In this document: in pieces, positions 8,778 through 17,961 of the stretch
Layout of the letters: the number at the start of each line of letters is the position of its first letter
Position numbering within the stretch: position 1 is the first letter of the stretch
From: Mesorhizobium escarrei
GTDB lineage: Bacteria > Pseudomonadota > Alphaproteobacteria > Rhizobiales > Rhizobiaceae
Direction: 5' to 3'
Assembly: GCF_935825525.1 (NCBI RefSeq)
Contig: NZ_CAKXZT010000121.1
Coordinates: 1 to 64,000, forward strand
DNA: 64,000 nt
Notes under the pieces: generated by a model
The model's database searches: none
What the model saw: only the letters and a program-made list of their open reading frames with translations
Told to the model about the DNA's origin: nothing
Program-made: the position numbers and the translations under genes

Positions 8778-8827
8778 GAGAGGAAGATTTCGCCCGCGCT
8801 CAAGCTTGGCCCTGATGGAGGATTTGC

Positions 8828-9604
8828 ATGGACTACCGGTCGCAATTCGACCTGACGGGCGAGGTTGCCGTCGTCACTGGCGGCGCCAGCGGCATCGGTC
8901 TGGAGGCCGCCAAGGCGCTCGGCACCTGCGGCGCGCGCATCGTCCTGCTCGACGTGAATGCGAGCGGCCTGGATGCAGCCGCCGAGGCGCTCACGGCCGC
9001 CGGTGTCGCAAGCGTCGATGGCCGTGCGCTCGACGTCACCGATCCGCGTGCCGTCGAGGCAATGGCCGCCAAGATCGTCAGCGACCTCGGCCAGGTCGAC
9101 ATATTGGTCAACAGCGCCGGCATCGCCCGCCTCAACACCGCGCTCGACACATCAGACGAGGAATGGCGCCAGGTGATGGATGTCAACGTCAACGGCGTCT
9201 ACTGGGCCTCGCGCGCCTTCGGCCGCTCCATGGTCGCCCGCAAGAAGGGCTCGATCGTCAATCTCGGCTCGATGTCGGGCCTGATCATCAACCGTCCGCA
9301 GACCGCGCCCTCCTACATGGTGAGCAAAGGCGCCGTGCACATGATGACCAAGGCGCTCGCCGTCGAGTGGGCGAAATCGGGCGTTCGCGTCAATGCTTTG
9401 GCGCCGGGCTATGTCGGCACCGAGATGACGCTGAAAATGCGCGAGCGGCCAGAACTCTTTAACACCTGGATCGACATGACGCCTATGGGCCGGCTCGGCG
9501 AGCCGCGGGAGATCGCTTCGGCGATCCTGTTTCTCGCCTCGCCGGCGTCGAGCTACGTCACCGGCGCGATCCTGTCGATCGATGGCGGCTACACGGCCTG
9601 GTGA
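8828..9604 (+). CDS. SDR-family sugar/polyol dehydrogenase
   Basis: A 258-residue classical short-chain dehydrogenase. The cofactor motif TGGASGIG is at residues 17-24 with Asp at the end of strand 2 (LLDV), favouring NAD. NSAG follows near residue 96, and the catalytic Tyr 163 and Lys 167 lie in YMVSK. The ending DGGYTAW is typical of polyol and sugar-acid dehydrogenases. It is the first gene of the operon that continues with an aldolase and a sugar ABC importer, so it probably oxidises the imported polyol or sugar. The exact substrate is not readable. Confidence 0.9.
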   Translation: MDYRSQFDLTGEVAVVTGGASGIGLEAAKALGTCGARIVLLDVNASGLDAAAEALTAAGVASVDGRALDVTDPRAVEAMAAKIVSDLGQVDILVNSAGIARLNTALDTSDEEWRQVMDVNVNGVYWASRAFGRSMVARKKGSIVNLGSMSGLIINRPQTAPSYMVSKGAVHMMTKALAVEWAKSGVRVNALAPGYVGTEMTLKMRERPELFNTWIDMTPMGRLGEPREIASAILFLASPASSYVTGAILSIDGGYTAW

Positions 9605-9631
9605 GGGCCGAGCAAGGATTGGAATTATCGC

Positions 9632-10291
9632 ATGACCGTTTCGGACCTAGAGGCACGCCAGGCAATCATCGACGCCTGCCTCGAGATGAACGCGCTGGGC
9701 ATCAACCAGGGCACGTCGGGCAATGTCAGCCGGCGCCATGGCGAGGGCATGCTGATCTCGCCGACCAGCACGCCTTACGAGACGCTGGTGCCCGAGGACA
9801 TCGTTTTCATGGCATGGGACGGCGAGGTTGATGGGCGCCTGCCGCCGTCGAGCGAATGGCGTTTCCATCTCGACATCATGAAGGCGCGGCCCGAGGTCAA
9901 CGCGGTTGTCCACGCGCATCCGACCTACTGCACGACCATCGCCATCATGGGCAGGAAGATACCGGCGATCCACTACATGGTCGCGGTCGCCGGCGGCAGC
10001 GATATTCGCTGCGCCCCTTACGCCACCTTCGGCACGGCAGAGCTCTCGGCGTATGCGGTGGAGGCGCTGCGCGACCGCAAGGCCTGCCTGCTCGCACAGC
10101 ACGGCATGATCGCGGTCGGCTCCAACCTCAGCCAGGCGATGTGGCTGGCGGTCGAGGTGGAAACGCTGGCGCGCCAGTATCACGGCTGCCTGCAGCTCGG
10201 CGAACCGCCGATCCTGTCCGAGGAGGAGATCGAAAACGTCATCAAGCGCATGGCCAGCTACGGCCTTCGCGACAAGGAGGAGGCCGCCTGA
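9632..10291 (+). CDS. class II aldolase (fuculose-phosphate aldolase/adducin family)
   Basis: A 219-residue zinc aldolase. Zinc ligands are His 94 and His 96 (HAH) and His 157 (QHGMIAVG); the acid/base Glu is near residue 75 in SSEWRFH. NVSRR near residue 31 forms the phosphate-binding loop seen in FucA-type enzymes. It would cleave a ketose or ketonate phosphate to dihydroxyacetone phosphate or another C2/C3 unit plus an aldehyde. With the PfkB kinase at 14982 this gives an oxidise-phosphorylate-cleave route. Confidence 0.88.
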   Translation: MTVSDLEARQAIIDACLEMNALGINQGTSGNVSRRHGEGMLISPTSTPYETLVPEDIVFMAWDGEVDGRLPPSSEWRFHLDIMKARPEVNAVVHAHPTYCTTIAIMGRKIPAIHYMVAVAGGSDIRCAPYATFGTAELSAYAVEALRDRKACLLAQHGMIAVGSNLSQAMWLAVEVETLARQYHGCLQLGEPPILSEEEIENVIKRMASYGLRDKEEAA

Positions 10292-10310
10292 GCGACGGCC
10301 GGGAGAAATC

Positions 10311-10329
10311 CTTCAGGATGGCCCTGAAG
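10311..10329 (+). other. stem-loop before the sugar-binding protein gene
   Basis: Perfect 7-bp stem CTTCAGG / CCTGAAG with a 5-nt loop, in the aldolase to binding-protein gap. Together with the stem-loop after the binding-protein gene it brackets that segment of mRNA, which could protect it from exonucleases. Function inferred. Confidence 0.4.
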
Positions 10330-10354
10330 CGATCAACAAGGGAGGAAATCGACA

Positions 10355-11356
10355 ATGACCAGAACAATGAAGGGGATGGTGAAGGCGCTCGCTTTGGGGT
10401 TGGCGGCAGCTTGCGGCGTCGCCGTCGTTTCAGGCGCTACCGCCGAGGAGCTGTCGCTCAAGGGCAAGCGCATCGGCGTATCCGCCATCGGCACCGACCA
10501 TTATTGGGACCTGATGGCGTTTCGCGGCATCCAGGACCGTGTGAAGGAGCTGGGCGGCGAAGTCATCGCGCTCGACGCCGGCCGCAAGGACCAGCAGCAG
10601 ATCGCGCAGCTGCAAACGCTGATCGCCCAGAAGCCCGATGCCATCATCGAGCAGCTCGGCAACCTCGAAGTGCTGAACCCGTGGCTGCAGAAGATCCGCG
10701 ATGCCGGCATCCCGCTGTTCACCGTTGACACAGCCACGCCGCACGCCATCAACAACACCACCTCGAATAACTACAATATCGGCGCCGAGATCGCCCTGCA
10801 GATGGTCGCCGACATGGGCGGCAAGGGCAATGTGCTGGTCTTCAATGGCTTCTACAGCGTGCCGGTCTGCAAGATCCGCTACGACCAGTTGAAATATGTG
10901 CTGACCTCGTTCCCGGATGTGAAGATCGTCGAGCCGGAGCTGCGCGACGTCATTCCGAACACGGTCCAGAGCGCCTATTCCAACGTGACCGACATGCTGA
11001 CCAAGTCACCCGAGAAGGGCTCGATCGGCGCGGTATGGGCCTGCTGGGACGTGCCGCAGATCGGCGCCACGCAAGCTGTCGAGGCCGCCGGCCGCAATGA
11101 GGTCAAGACCTATGGCATCGACGGCAGCCCCGAAGTCATCAAGATGGTGATGGATCCGAAATCGTCGGCCGGCGCCGTGGCAGCGCAGCAGCCCTATGAG
11201 ATCGGCAAGACATCGGTTGACAATACCGCCAGATATCTTGCCGGCCAGAAGGTGGCGCCCTTCACTTTCGTGCCTGCGGTGCTGATCAACAAGGTAAATG
11301 CCGCCGAAAAGGGAAAACCGTTCCTCGACGCGGCTGAAAAGGGTGGCGTTAAATAG
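10355..11356 (+). CDS. sugar ABC transporter substrate-binding protein (ribose/xylose type)
   Basis: A 333-residue periplasmic protein with a Sec signal peptide (about residues 1-29: basic start, long Ala/Val-rich core, cut near ATAEE). The rest has the two-lobed periplasmic-binding fold of the Peripla_BP_4/RbsB group. It delivers a sugar or polyol to the permeases at 12947 and 13975. A good ribosome site (GGGAGGAAA) precedes ATG 10355. Flanking hairpins at 10311 and 11369 suggest its mRNA accumulates above that of the membrane components. The ligand is unknown. Confidence 0.92.
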   Translation: MTRTMKGMVKALALGLAAACGVAVVSGATAEELSLKGKRIGVSAIGTDHYWDLMAFRGIQDRVKELGGEVIALDAGRKDQQQIAQLQTLIAQKPDAIIEQLGNLEVLNPWLQKIRDAGIPLFTVDTATPHAINNTTSNNYNIGAEIALQMVADMGGKGNVLVFNGFYSVPVCKIRYDQLKYVLTSFPDVKIVEPELRDVIPNTVQSAYSNVTDMLTKSPEKGSIGAVWACWDVPQIGATQAVEAAGRNEVKTYGIDGSPEVIKMVMDPKSSAGAVAAQQPYEIGKTSVDNTARYLAGQKVAPFTFVPAVLINKVNAAEKGKPFLDAAEKGGVK

Positions 11357-11368
11357 GCTGAGCGTATT

Positions 11369-11400
11369 GGCGGGCAGCCAGACCTTTACGGCTGCCCGCC
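11369..11400 (+). terminator. intra-operon stem-loop after the binding-protein gene
   Basis: Perfect 11-bp stem GGCGGGCAGCC / GGCTGCCCGCC with a 10-nt loop, starting 13 nt after the stop codon. There is no T-tract, so it is better read as an mRNA 3'-end stabiliser or partial terminator than as a full terminator. Confidence 0.6.
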
Positions 11401-11423
11401 ACCATCAACCAGGATTGACGGCC

Positions 11424-12950
11424 ATGCAGGCAGCAAAGCGTGAAATTGCTGTATCAATGAGCGATATATCGAAGCGGTTCGGTCCGGTGCGTGCACTGGA
11501 GAACGCGAGCCTTGAGATTGAGCGCGGCTCGATCCTCGGCCTCGTCGGCCAGAACGGCGCGGGCAAGTCGACGATCATCAAGGTGCTGGCCGGCATCATC
11601 CGGCCGGACAGCGGCACCATCGTCATCAATGGCGAGACCGTTCCCTCGCTTTCGCCGGCATCGGTCGAGAAGCTCGGCGTGCATTTCATCCACCAGGACA
11701 GGCTGCTCGTGCCGACCGCAACCGTCGGCGAGGCGGTGTTCCTCGGCCACGAAATCGGGTTCAGGCCGTTCGTCAACCGCCGCGCCATGGAGCGCAAGGC
11801 AGCCGATTTGTTGCAGCGGTTCTTCGGCATGGAATTGCCGGCGGGAACTTTGGTCAAGGACCTGACCACGGCACAGCAGAAGGTGGTGCAGATCACACGG
11901 GCGCTGGCGCAGAAAGCGTCCGTGCTGGTACTCGACGAGCCAACGGCGGCGCTAGTCAAGCGCGAGGCGGACAGCCTGTTCGACGTGCTGCGCCGGCTGC
12001 GCGACGACGGCATCGCCGTGGTCTTCATTTCCCACTACATGCAGGAGATCGAGAAGCTCTGCGACCGCGTCACGGTGATGCGCAACGGCACCGATGTCGG
12101 CACGGTCGACCCGCGCGAGACATCGATCGATGAGATCATCTCGATGATGATCGCCCGCGATGTTGGCGAGATGTTTCCCAAGCGTTCGGTTACACCAGGC
12201 GCGCCGGTGCTCGAAGTCACCAATCTGCGCCTCGGTGGCGGTTTCGAAAACATTGGCTTCAACGTTCGCGCCGGCGAGATCGTCGGCCTCACCGGCCTGC
12301 TCGGATCCGGCGCCAAGGAAATCGTGCAGTGCCTGTTCGGCCTCAAGACCGCCGATGGCGGTTCCATCAAGGTCGAGGGCAAGCAGCTCGCGCTGTCGAC
12401 GCCGGTCAAGGCGGTGCGCGACGGCATCGCCATGCTGCCCGAGGATCGCCGCGCGCATGGCGTGGCGCTCGGCCTGTCGGTACGCGAGAATATTTCACTC
12501 GCCAGCCTGCGCCGCTATTCGAAGAGCGGTCTGGTCAGTCGCGGCAGCGAGAACCAGGCGGTCGACGGCCTGATCAAGGAGCTGTCGATCAAGACGCCGC
12601 ATCGCGACGCCTTGGTGCGCGAGCTCTCCGGCGGCAACCAGCAAAAGGTGGCGATCGCCAAATGGCTGAGCTGCCAGTCGCGTGTCTATGTTCTGGACGA
12701 GCCGACGGTAGCCGTCGACGTCGGCGCCAAGGTCGAGATCTACAATCTGTTGAACCGGCTGGCGGGCGAGGGCGCGGCGATCCTGCTTCTGTCGTCCGAC
12801 CTGCTCGAACTGGTCGGCGTCTGCGACCGGGTGCTGGTCGTCTATCGCGGCCGGCTTGCCGGCACCTTCTCCGGCCCGTCGATCAACAGCGACGCACTGC
12901 TCGCGGCCTCTTCAGGCGCCCGCTCGAACGCTGACGGGGTGGCGGCATGA
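11424..12950 (+). CDS. sugar ABC transporter ATP-binding protein (two-domain, RbsA/MglA type)
   Basis: A 508-residue protein with two fused nucleotide-binding domains. Domain 1 has Walker A GQNGAGKST (about residues 44-52) and Walker B VLVLDEPTAA. Domain 2 has the degenerate P-loop TGLLGSGAKEI typical of this family and the signature LSGGNQQK, with Walker B YVLDEPTVAVDVGAK. It energises import through the two permeases that follow. ATG 11424 is preferred over the earlier in-frame start, which lies before the hairpin and inside the previous gene. It overlaps the next gene by 4 bp. Confidence 0.93.
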   Translation: MQAAKREIAVSMSDISKRFGPVRALENASLEIERGSILGLVGQNGAGKSTIIKVLAGIIRPDSGTIVINGETVPSLSPASVEKLGVHFIHQDRLLVPTATVGEAVFLGHEIGFRPFVNRRAMERKAADLLQRFFGMELPAGTLVKDLTTAQQKVVQITRALAQKASVLVLDEPTAALVKREADSLFDVLRRLRDDGIAVVFISHYMQEIEKLCDRVTVMRNGTDVGTVDPRETSIDEIISMMIARDVGEMFPKRSVTPGAPVLEVTNLRLGGGFENIGFNVRAGEIVGLTGLLGSGAKEIVQCLFGLKTADGGSIKVEGKQLALSTPVKAVRDGIAMLPEDRRAHGVALGLSVRENISLASLRRYSKSGLVSRGSENQAVDGLIKELSIKTPHRDALVRELSGGNQQKVAIAKWLSCQSRVYVLDEPTVAVDVGAKVEIYNLLNRLAGEGAAILLLSSDLLELVGVCDRVLVVYRGRLAGTFSGPSINSDALLAASSGARSNADGVAA

Positions 12951-13978
12951 GCGCGACAATTCTCCACGCCGAAGCCGGCGCGTCCGACGAAGCCCGTGCC
13001 ACCGGCAAAAGTGCTGGCCGGCGCTTCGCCACCCTCGTCGTGCGGCTCGGTGCGATTGCCGCCTTTGCCGCGATCATGGCCTATTTCGTCGTCTTCGCGC
13101 CGGGCTTCACCTCGACCTTCAACCTCATCAACGTCGTCGAGCAGTCGGCGATCCTGGGCGTGCTCGCCTATGGCATGACTTCCGTCATCATCGGCGGCGG
13201 CTCCGATGTCACCGAGGGCGGTATCGACCTGTCGATCGCCGCCAATATGGGCCTGTGCGCCGCCGTCTACGCAACGCTGCTGTCGATGGGGTATGGCGAC
13301 TTCCTGTCGGTGCTCGCGGCCATCACCGTCGGCATGGCGGTTGGCGCACTGAACGCCCTTGCCGTGGTCGGTCTCGGCATCCTGCCGCTGCTGGCGACGC
13401 TTGCCGTGCTCAACGTCGCGGCCGGCATGGAACTCACGCTCACCCAGAACACGGTTGTCGGCGCATCCTCCCCGCTGCTCGCCTTCCTGGTCTCTGGGAG
13501 CTTCCTCGGCATCTCCGCGCTCGCCTGGGCGCTGATCGTCTTCTCCGCGACCATCATCGCCATTATCCATGGCACGGCGTTCGGGTTGCGGCTCTACGCG
13601 GTCGGCGGCCACCCGGAAGCTGCACGCGCGGCCGGCCTCAGCGTTCCGTTCTATGTTTCCTTCACCTATGTGCTGAGCGGCTTCTGCGCGGCGGTGGCGA
13701 GCATCCTCACCGTGTCGCGGCTCTCGGCCAGCACGCCCGGTTCCGGCGAACTGCTTCTGTCGGTGCTGGCGGCGGCCTTGCTCGGCACGGTCTTTTCCCG
13801 CCGCTTCGTGCCGACCATGGGCGGCACTCTGCTCAGCGTGCTGTTTATCGGCCTGCTCGCCAACGGCTTCCAGCTGCTCAACGTTTCCAGCTACTGGGTC
13901 AACGGCGTGCAGGGCGCGCTGATCCTGCTGGTGGTGGCCATCACATCCTTTGCCCGCGGCTCGGAGAGTTCACGATGA
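12947..13978 (+). CDS. sugar ABC transporter permease 1
   Basis: A 343-residue inner-membrane protein with eight to ten hydrophobic segments, BPD_transp_2 (RbsC/XylH) family. GSDVTEGGIDLSIAAN near residues 84-99 is the conserved loop of these permeases. It starts in an ATGA overlap with the ATPase gene and ends in an ATGA overlap with the second permease. Two different permease genes imply a heterodimeric channel, unlike the homodimer of the E. coli ribose system. Confidence 0.92.
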   Translation: MSATILHAEAGASDEARATGKSAGRRFATLVVRLGAIAAFAAIMAYFVVFAPGFTSTFNLINVVEQSAILGVLAYGMTSVIIGGGSDVTEGGIDLSIAANMGLCAAVYATLLSMGYGDFLSVLAAITVGMAVGALNALAVVGLGILPLLATLAVLNVAAGMELTLTQNTVVGASSPLLAFLVSGSFLGISALAWALIVFSATIIAIIHGTAFGLRLYAVGGHPEAARAAGLSVPFYVSFTYVLSGFCAAVASILTVSRLSASTPGSGELLLSVLAAALLGTVFSRRFVPTMGGTLLSVLFIGLLANGFQLLNVSSYWVNGVQGALILLVVAITSFARGSESSR

Positions 13979-14961
13979 GCGTCTCTGCCAACCCCAACAC
14001 CGCCAAGGTGAGCCTGCGCGCATTCCTCGCCAAATACAGCGTGCTCATCGCTTTTGCCGCGATCGTCATTTTCTTCGCCGTGGCGAGCCCGACCTTCCTG
14101 ACGCCGGCGAACCTGTTCAACGTGCTGGTCAACAACGTCGTCATGCTGGCGATCGTGGCGCTTGGCCTCACCATCGTCATCTCGTCCGGCGGCATCGATC
14201 TTTCGGTCGGCGTGTCCGTCGACATGGCCAGCATGGTCTTCGTCATGCTGCTCGCCGCCGGCTACAGCGGCGTGGTCGGCGTCGGTGGCGGGCTCGGTGC
14301 AGCGCTCATCGTCGGCATCCTCAACGCGATCCTCATCACCAGGCTCAACATCAGCCCGTTCCTGGCGACGCTTGGCGTGCTGTTCATCGGCCAAAGCACG
14401 CAGCAGCTTGCCACCAGCGGCGGCCAGCCGATCTACCTCACCAGCGGCTATGCCAGCGACCAGTTCAAAGCCATTGCCCGCACCGCCTTGTTCGGCGTGC
14501 CGACACCGGTGATCGTGCTGGTCATCTTGGCCATCGCGGTCCACGTCCTGCTGCACCGCTCCGTCTTCGGCCGCTACGTGCAGGCGATGGGCGCACAGCC
14601 GGGCGTCGCCTGGTATTCCGGCATCCGCGTGCCGCGCGAACTGTCGATGGTGCATGTGCTGTGCGCGCTGCTCGCCGGCGTCACCGGCATCCTGCTGTCG
14701 GCGACGGTGAAGTCCTACGTGCCGCTGTCCGGCAACGCCTTCCTGCTCGACGCGATCGGCGCCACCTTCATTGGCACGACGCTCAGCCGCGAACGCAAGC
14801 CCTCGGTGATCGGCACGCTGCTCGGTGTCCTCTTGCTCGCCATCGTCAAGAACGGGCTGCTGCTCGTCGGCTGGAATTTCTACTGGCAGCAAGTCGGCAT
14901 CGGCGTGCTGGTCTTCCTGGTGCTGGCCGTGAGCTTCGGCCTGCGCCGCGCCACCCATTGA
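13975..14961 (+). CDS. sugar ABC transporter permease 2
   Basis: A 328-residue membrane protein of the same RbsC-like family, with SSGGIDLSVGVSVDMAS near residues 70-86 as the conserved loop. It overlaps the first permease gene by 4 bp and should form the other half of the channel. The kinase gene follows after 20 bp. Confidence 0.92.
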   Translation: MSVSANPNTAKVSLRAFLAKYSVLIAFAAIVIFFAVASPTFLTPANLFNVLVNNVVMLAIVALGLTIVISSGGIDLSVGVSVDMASMVFVMLLAAGYSGVVGVGGGLGAALIVGILNAILITRLNISPFLATLGVLFIGQSTQQLATSGGQPIYLTSGYASDQFKAIARTALFGVPTPVIVLVILAIAVHVLLHRSVFGRYVQAMGAQPGVAWYSGIRVPRELSMVHVLCALLAGVTGILLSATVKSYVPLSGNAFLLDAIGATFIGTTLSRERKPSVIGTLLGVLLLAIVKNGLLLVGWNFYWQQVGIGVLVFLVLAVSFGLRRATH

Positions 14962-14981
14962 GTTCGAAAGGTCAGCCAACC

Positions 14982-15947
14982 ATGCCACGATTCGACGTCA
15001 GTTCGATCGGCTTCTACGTCCTCGACATCCTGGGACGGCCGGTGTCGCGCATCCCGGAAGGCGGCCGCGCCGACTATATCGAGGAGATCCGCATGACGGT
15101 TGCCGGAACGGCCGGTGCGACCGGCATGGACTGCGCCATCCTCGGGCTGAAGACCAGGGCCGTCACCACGCTCGGGACCGACGATATGGGCGACTGGTTC
15201 CTCGCCAAGCTCAGGAAGTGTGGGCTGGAGTGCGGCCTCGTGCGCCGCGACGGCAGCGTCCAGACCTCCTCCACCATCCTGCCAGTGCGGGCCAATGGCG
15301 AGCGGCCGGCATTGCATGTGCCGGGAACAGCCACTTTGTTCGAAGTCGCTGATGCCGATCTCGACGCTGCCTTGGATGCGACAGTCGTTCATGTCGGCGG
15401 CACCGGCCTGTTGAAGCGTTTTGATGGTGAGCCGACGGTCAAGCTGTTGAAGCGCGCCAAGGAGCTTGGCCGCACCACCACCTTCGACCTTATCCAGGCG
15501 ACACCCGAAACGTGGCGGCTGGTCGAGCCGTGCCTGCCCTATATCGACTATTTCGTGCCGAGCATCGACGAGGCCGGCGAGATGGCGCATGACCGCGATC
15601 CGGCGCGCGTCGCCGCCTTCTTCAAGGCGAGGGGCGTGAAGAACTGCATCCTTACGCTTGGCGCCGACGGCGTCCATGTCTCGCCGCAGCATGGCGAGGA
15701 TTTCCATCTGCCGGCCTTCGACGTCGAAGTCTTCGACACCACCGGCTGCGGCGATTCCTTCACCGCCGGCATCATCGTCGGCATCGTCAAGGGCTGGGAT
15801 CTCAAGCAGTCGGCGCGCTTCGCGACAGCCGTCGCCGCCAAGGTGGCGATGGGCCTTGGCTCCGACGGCAAACTCGTTTCATTCGACGACACGATCGCGG
15901 CGATGAATTCGCTGCCGGTCAAGACTTCAAAGGTGCAAGCGGCATGA
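14982..15947 (+). CDS. PfkB-family carbohydrate kinase
   Basis: A 321-residue ribokinase-fold enzyme. The substrate-side Gly-Gly motif appears as VAGTAGATGMD near residues 37-47, and the ATP/anion-hole signature DTTGCGDSFTAG near 251-262 holds the catalytic base Asp 257. It phosphorylates the sugar or the product of the SDR before aldol cleavage. The stop overlaps the start of the broken SDR gene by 4 bp, so that gene once belonged to the same operon. Confidence 0.9.
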   Translation: MPRFDVSSIGFYVLDILGRPVSRIPEGGRADYIEEIRMTVAGTAGATGMDCAILGLKTRAVTTLGTDDMGDWFLAKLRKCGLECGLVRRDGSVQTSSTILPVRANGERPALHVPGTATLFEVADADLDAALDATVVHVGGTGLLKRFDGEPTVKLLKRAKELGRTTTFDLIQATPETWRLVEPCLPYIDYFVPSIDEAGEMAHDRDPARVAAFFKARGVKNCILTLGADGVHVSPQHGEDFHLPAFDVEVFDTTGCGDSFTAGIIVGIVKGWDLKQSARFATAVAAKVAMGLGSDGKLVSFDDTIAAMNSLPVKTSKVQAA

Positions 15948-16686
15948 CCACTCTTCCCGAAGCGAAGGGCAAGACGGCACTCGGGCAGGTCGCTCGCCAA
16001 GGGGCTTGCCGAGGCCGGCTTCGATGTCGCAGTCACCGATCTCCGATCGCAGGCCGCCGAGCTCGACGTGACCAGAGGCGAGATCGAGCTGGCGGGCCGC
16101 AAGGCCTATGTTTACACGATGGATGTCAGCAAGAAGCACGACATCGAGGCAACGGTCGACGCGCTGCTCGAGGCGGCCGGCAGCATCGACGTTCTGGTCA
16201 ACAATGCCGGCATCCTGAAGCCGAGCCTGCTCCAGGACCTCGACGAGGCCAGCTGGGACGCGCATTTCAATGTCAATGCCAAGGGTGTGCTGATGATGTG
16301 CCAGGCCGTGCTGCCGCATATGCGCGCCAAGCGATCGGGCCGGGTCATCAACATCGCTTCCATCGCCGGGCGGCAAGGCGTGCCGACGCAAGGCCATTAC
16401 GCGGCAACGAAAGCGACAGTGATCACGCTGACGCGGGTTCTGGCGCAGGAAGTCGGCATGGACGGCGTCACCGTCAACGCCATCTGCCCCGGCATCATCC
16501 TGACCGAAATGGGCAAGAACAATCTCGGCAGCGAGGCGGCCATCCACCATTGGGAAGATGTCGGCGCTAAAGCGTCTCGGCGCGCCGGAGGACGTCGTCG
16601 GGCCGGTGCTGTTCTTCGCTTCGGACCTGTCGGCTTTCGTCACCGGACAGTCGCTCAACGTCGACGGCGGGATCTACTACCACTGA
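15944..16686 (+). pseudogene. frameshifted SDR-family dehydrogenase
   Basis: Reads as one classical SDR of about 250 residues only if two frame changes are allowed. The start ATG overlaps the kinase stop. After KTAL the TGxxxGIG cofactor loop is missing: CTC is followed by GGGC and then the frame for RSLAKGLAEAGFDVAVTD, consistent with a deletion of about 23 bp. The middle (VLVNNAG, catalytic region HYAATK) is intact in one frame to about 16552. A loss equal to 2 nt then moves into the frame [16 protein letters not shown]...DGGIYYH, ending TGA 16686. Without the dinucleotide loop it cannot bind NAD(P). Confidence 0.85.
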
Positions 16687-17139
16687 CCTTCGTAGGGGTC
16701 TTTCGATGGTTTGAGCTTTGGAGCCGCCCTTGTGAGCCTACGGCTCGACCATTGGCTCGATGATGGTCTTCGCCTTGGCCTCTGGGACCAGTTCGACACA
16801 AGGTATCTTGGGACGACGTCCCAAAGGGACACGAAACCTGAGTCCGCTTCACTACTCTTTCCTTCGCGACCGCCCAACGACAGGTCGCGCCCGGTCAGCG
16901 GACTATCAGCTTTCGGCACATAGGATCACATACCACTTGATGCAGCCGCCGATTGACCCGCGCCAGACCACCAACACAAAAAGTCCGCGCGCACCGCCAG
17001 TTCCGAGGGGGTAGGCGCACTGAAGCGACTGGCGACTGGTCGCAAGTAGACGGCGCCGCCTGCTGATTCAGGGCGGAACTAACGAACGCTTGTTCGATGA
17101 AACGGAACCGTCCGCTTTCTCCGCGCATTTCGATGGACT
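16687..17139. other. no gene supported
   Basis: A 450-bp gap between the sugar operon and the formylglutamate cassette. Reverse-strand frames ending in ...[10 protein letters not shown] look protein-like but have no recognisable domain. It contains a stretch (16847-16879) resembling 757-789. No promoter is clear enough to call for the next operon. Confidence 0.5.
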
Positions 17140-17961
17140 ATGAACAAGACGGCTTCCAACAACGACGCGGGCGGATCATCGGCAGGCTGGACCGTCAGGC
17201 TCGGAGAGTCTCCTATCGTAGGTACAGCAATCCACAGCGGCACCGACGTGGGCAGGTCTTGTCGATCCTTCATGCGTCTCTCTGATCCTGACCGGCTTCG
17301 AGAAGAGGACCCGTTCACCGAGCGCTTTATCGCGGATTTTCCTACCCAAATCATCGTTCATCGATCTCGCTTCCAAGTAGATCTGAATCGCGCGCGTGAG
17401 GCTGCGGTCTACCGGTCGCCCGACCAGTGCTGGGGGCTGGAAGTCTGGCAAGGGCAGCCGGCCGAGGAAATCGTAGAGGAGTCTCTCTCGTTTCACGACG
17501 CCTTCTACAGTGAGCTGAACCATGTCCTCGCCAACATCGAGAAGCGTTATGGCAGGTTCGTTCTTGTCGACGTCCATAGCTATAATCACCGGCGCGACGG
17601 GCCGGAGGCTATGCCTACGTCTCGCGAAGTCGCGCCGGACATCAACATTGGTACATCTTCTATGGACCGCCAGCGCTGGGCGCCTGTAGTCGACGCTTTC
17701 ATCGAGACGCTCCGCGGCCATCATTTCAACGGCGGACCGCTCGACGTGCGCGAGAATGTTTCCTTCCAGGGCAAGGGCGAACAGACTCGTTTCGTTCATG
17801 CCAACTTTCCAGAAACCGGGTGTGCCATCGCGGTAGAGTTCAAGAAGATTTTCATGGACGAATGGAGCGGCGAGCCCGACTGGGGAGCAATCGAACGGCT
17901 GCGCGCCATGCTGGCTTCAACGATACCGGTCCTGGAGTCGGCACTGCGGGGCATGCAATGA
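17140..17961 (+). CDS. N-formylglutamate amidohydrolase family protein
   Basis: A 273-residue zinc-dependent amidohydrolase of the HutG-like (FGase) family. AIHSGTDVGRSCRSF near residues 30-44 corresponds to the conserved metal-binding HxGxDxR region with Ser in place of Ala/Gly, and VDVHSYNHRRDG near 144-155 is the second metal-binding motif. No histidine-degradation genes are nearby, so the classical histidine role is unlikely. It is translationally coupled (ATGA) to the DUF1704 gene and then to an ATP-grasp ligase, so it probably hydrolyses an N-acyl glutamate-like or peptide-like compound made or edited by those enzymes. Confidence 0.88.
   Translation: MNKTASNNDAGGSSAGWTVRLGESPIVGTAIHSGTDVGRSCRSFMRLSDPDRLREEDPFTERFIADFPTQIIVHRSRFQVDLNRAREAAVYRSPDQCWGLEVWQGQPAEEIVEESLSFHDAFYSELNHVLANIEKRYGRFVLVDVHSYNHRRDGPEAMPTSREVAPDINIGTSSMDRQRWAPVVDAFIETLRGHHFNGGPLDVRENVSFQGKGEQTRFVHANFPETGCAIAVEFKKIFMDEWSGEPDWGAIERLRAMLASTIPVLESALRGMQ

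Noticed and set aside
10355..15947. Assigning the sugar operon to a named pathway (threitol, erythritol, fucose)
   Set aside because: The families present are shared by many polyol and sugar pathways and no substrate-specific motif is visible.
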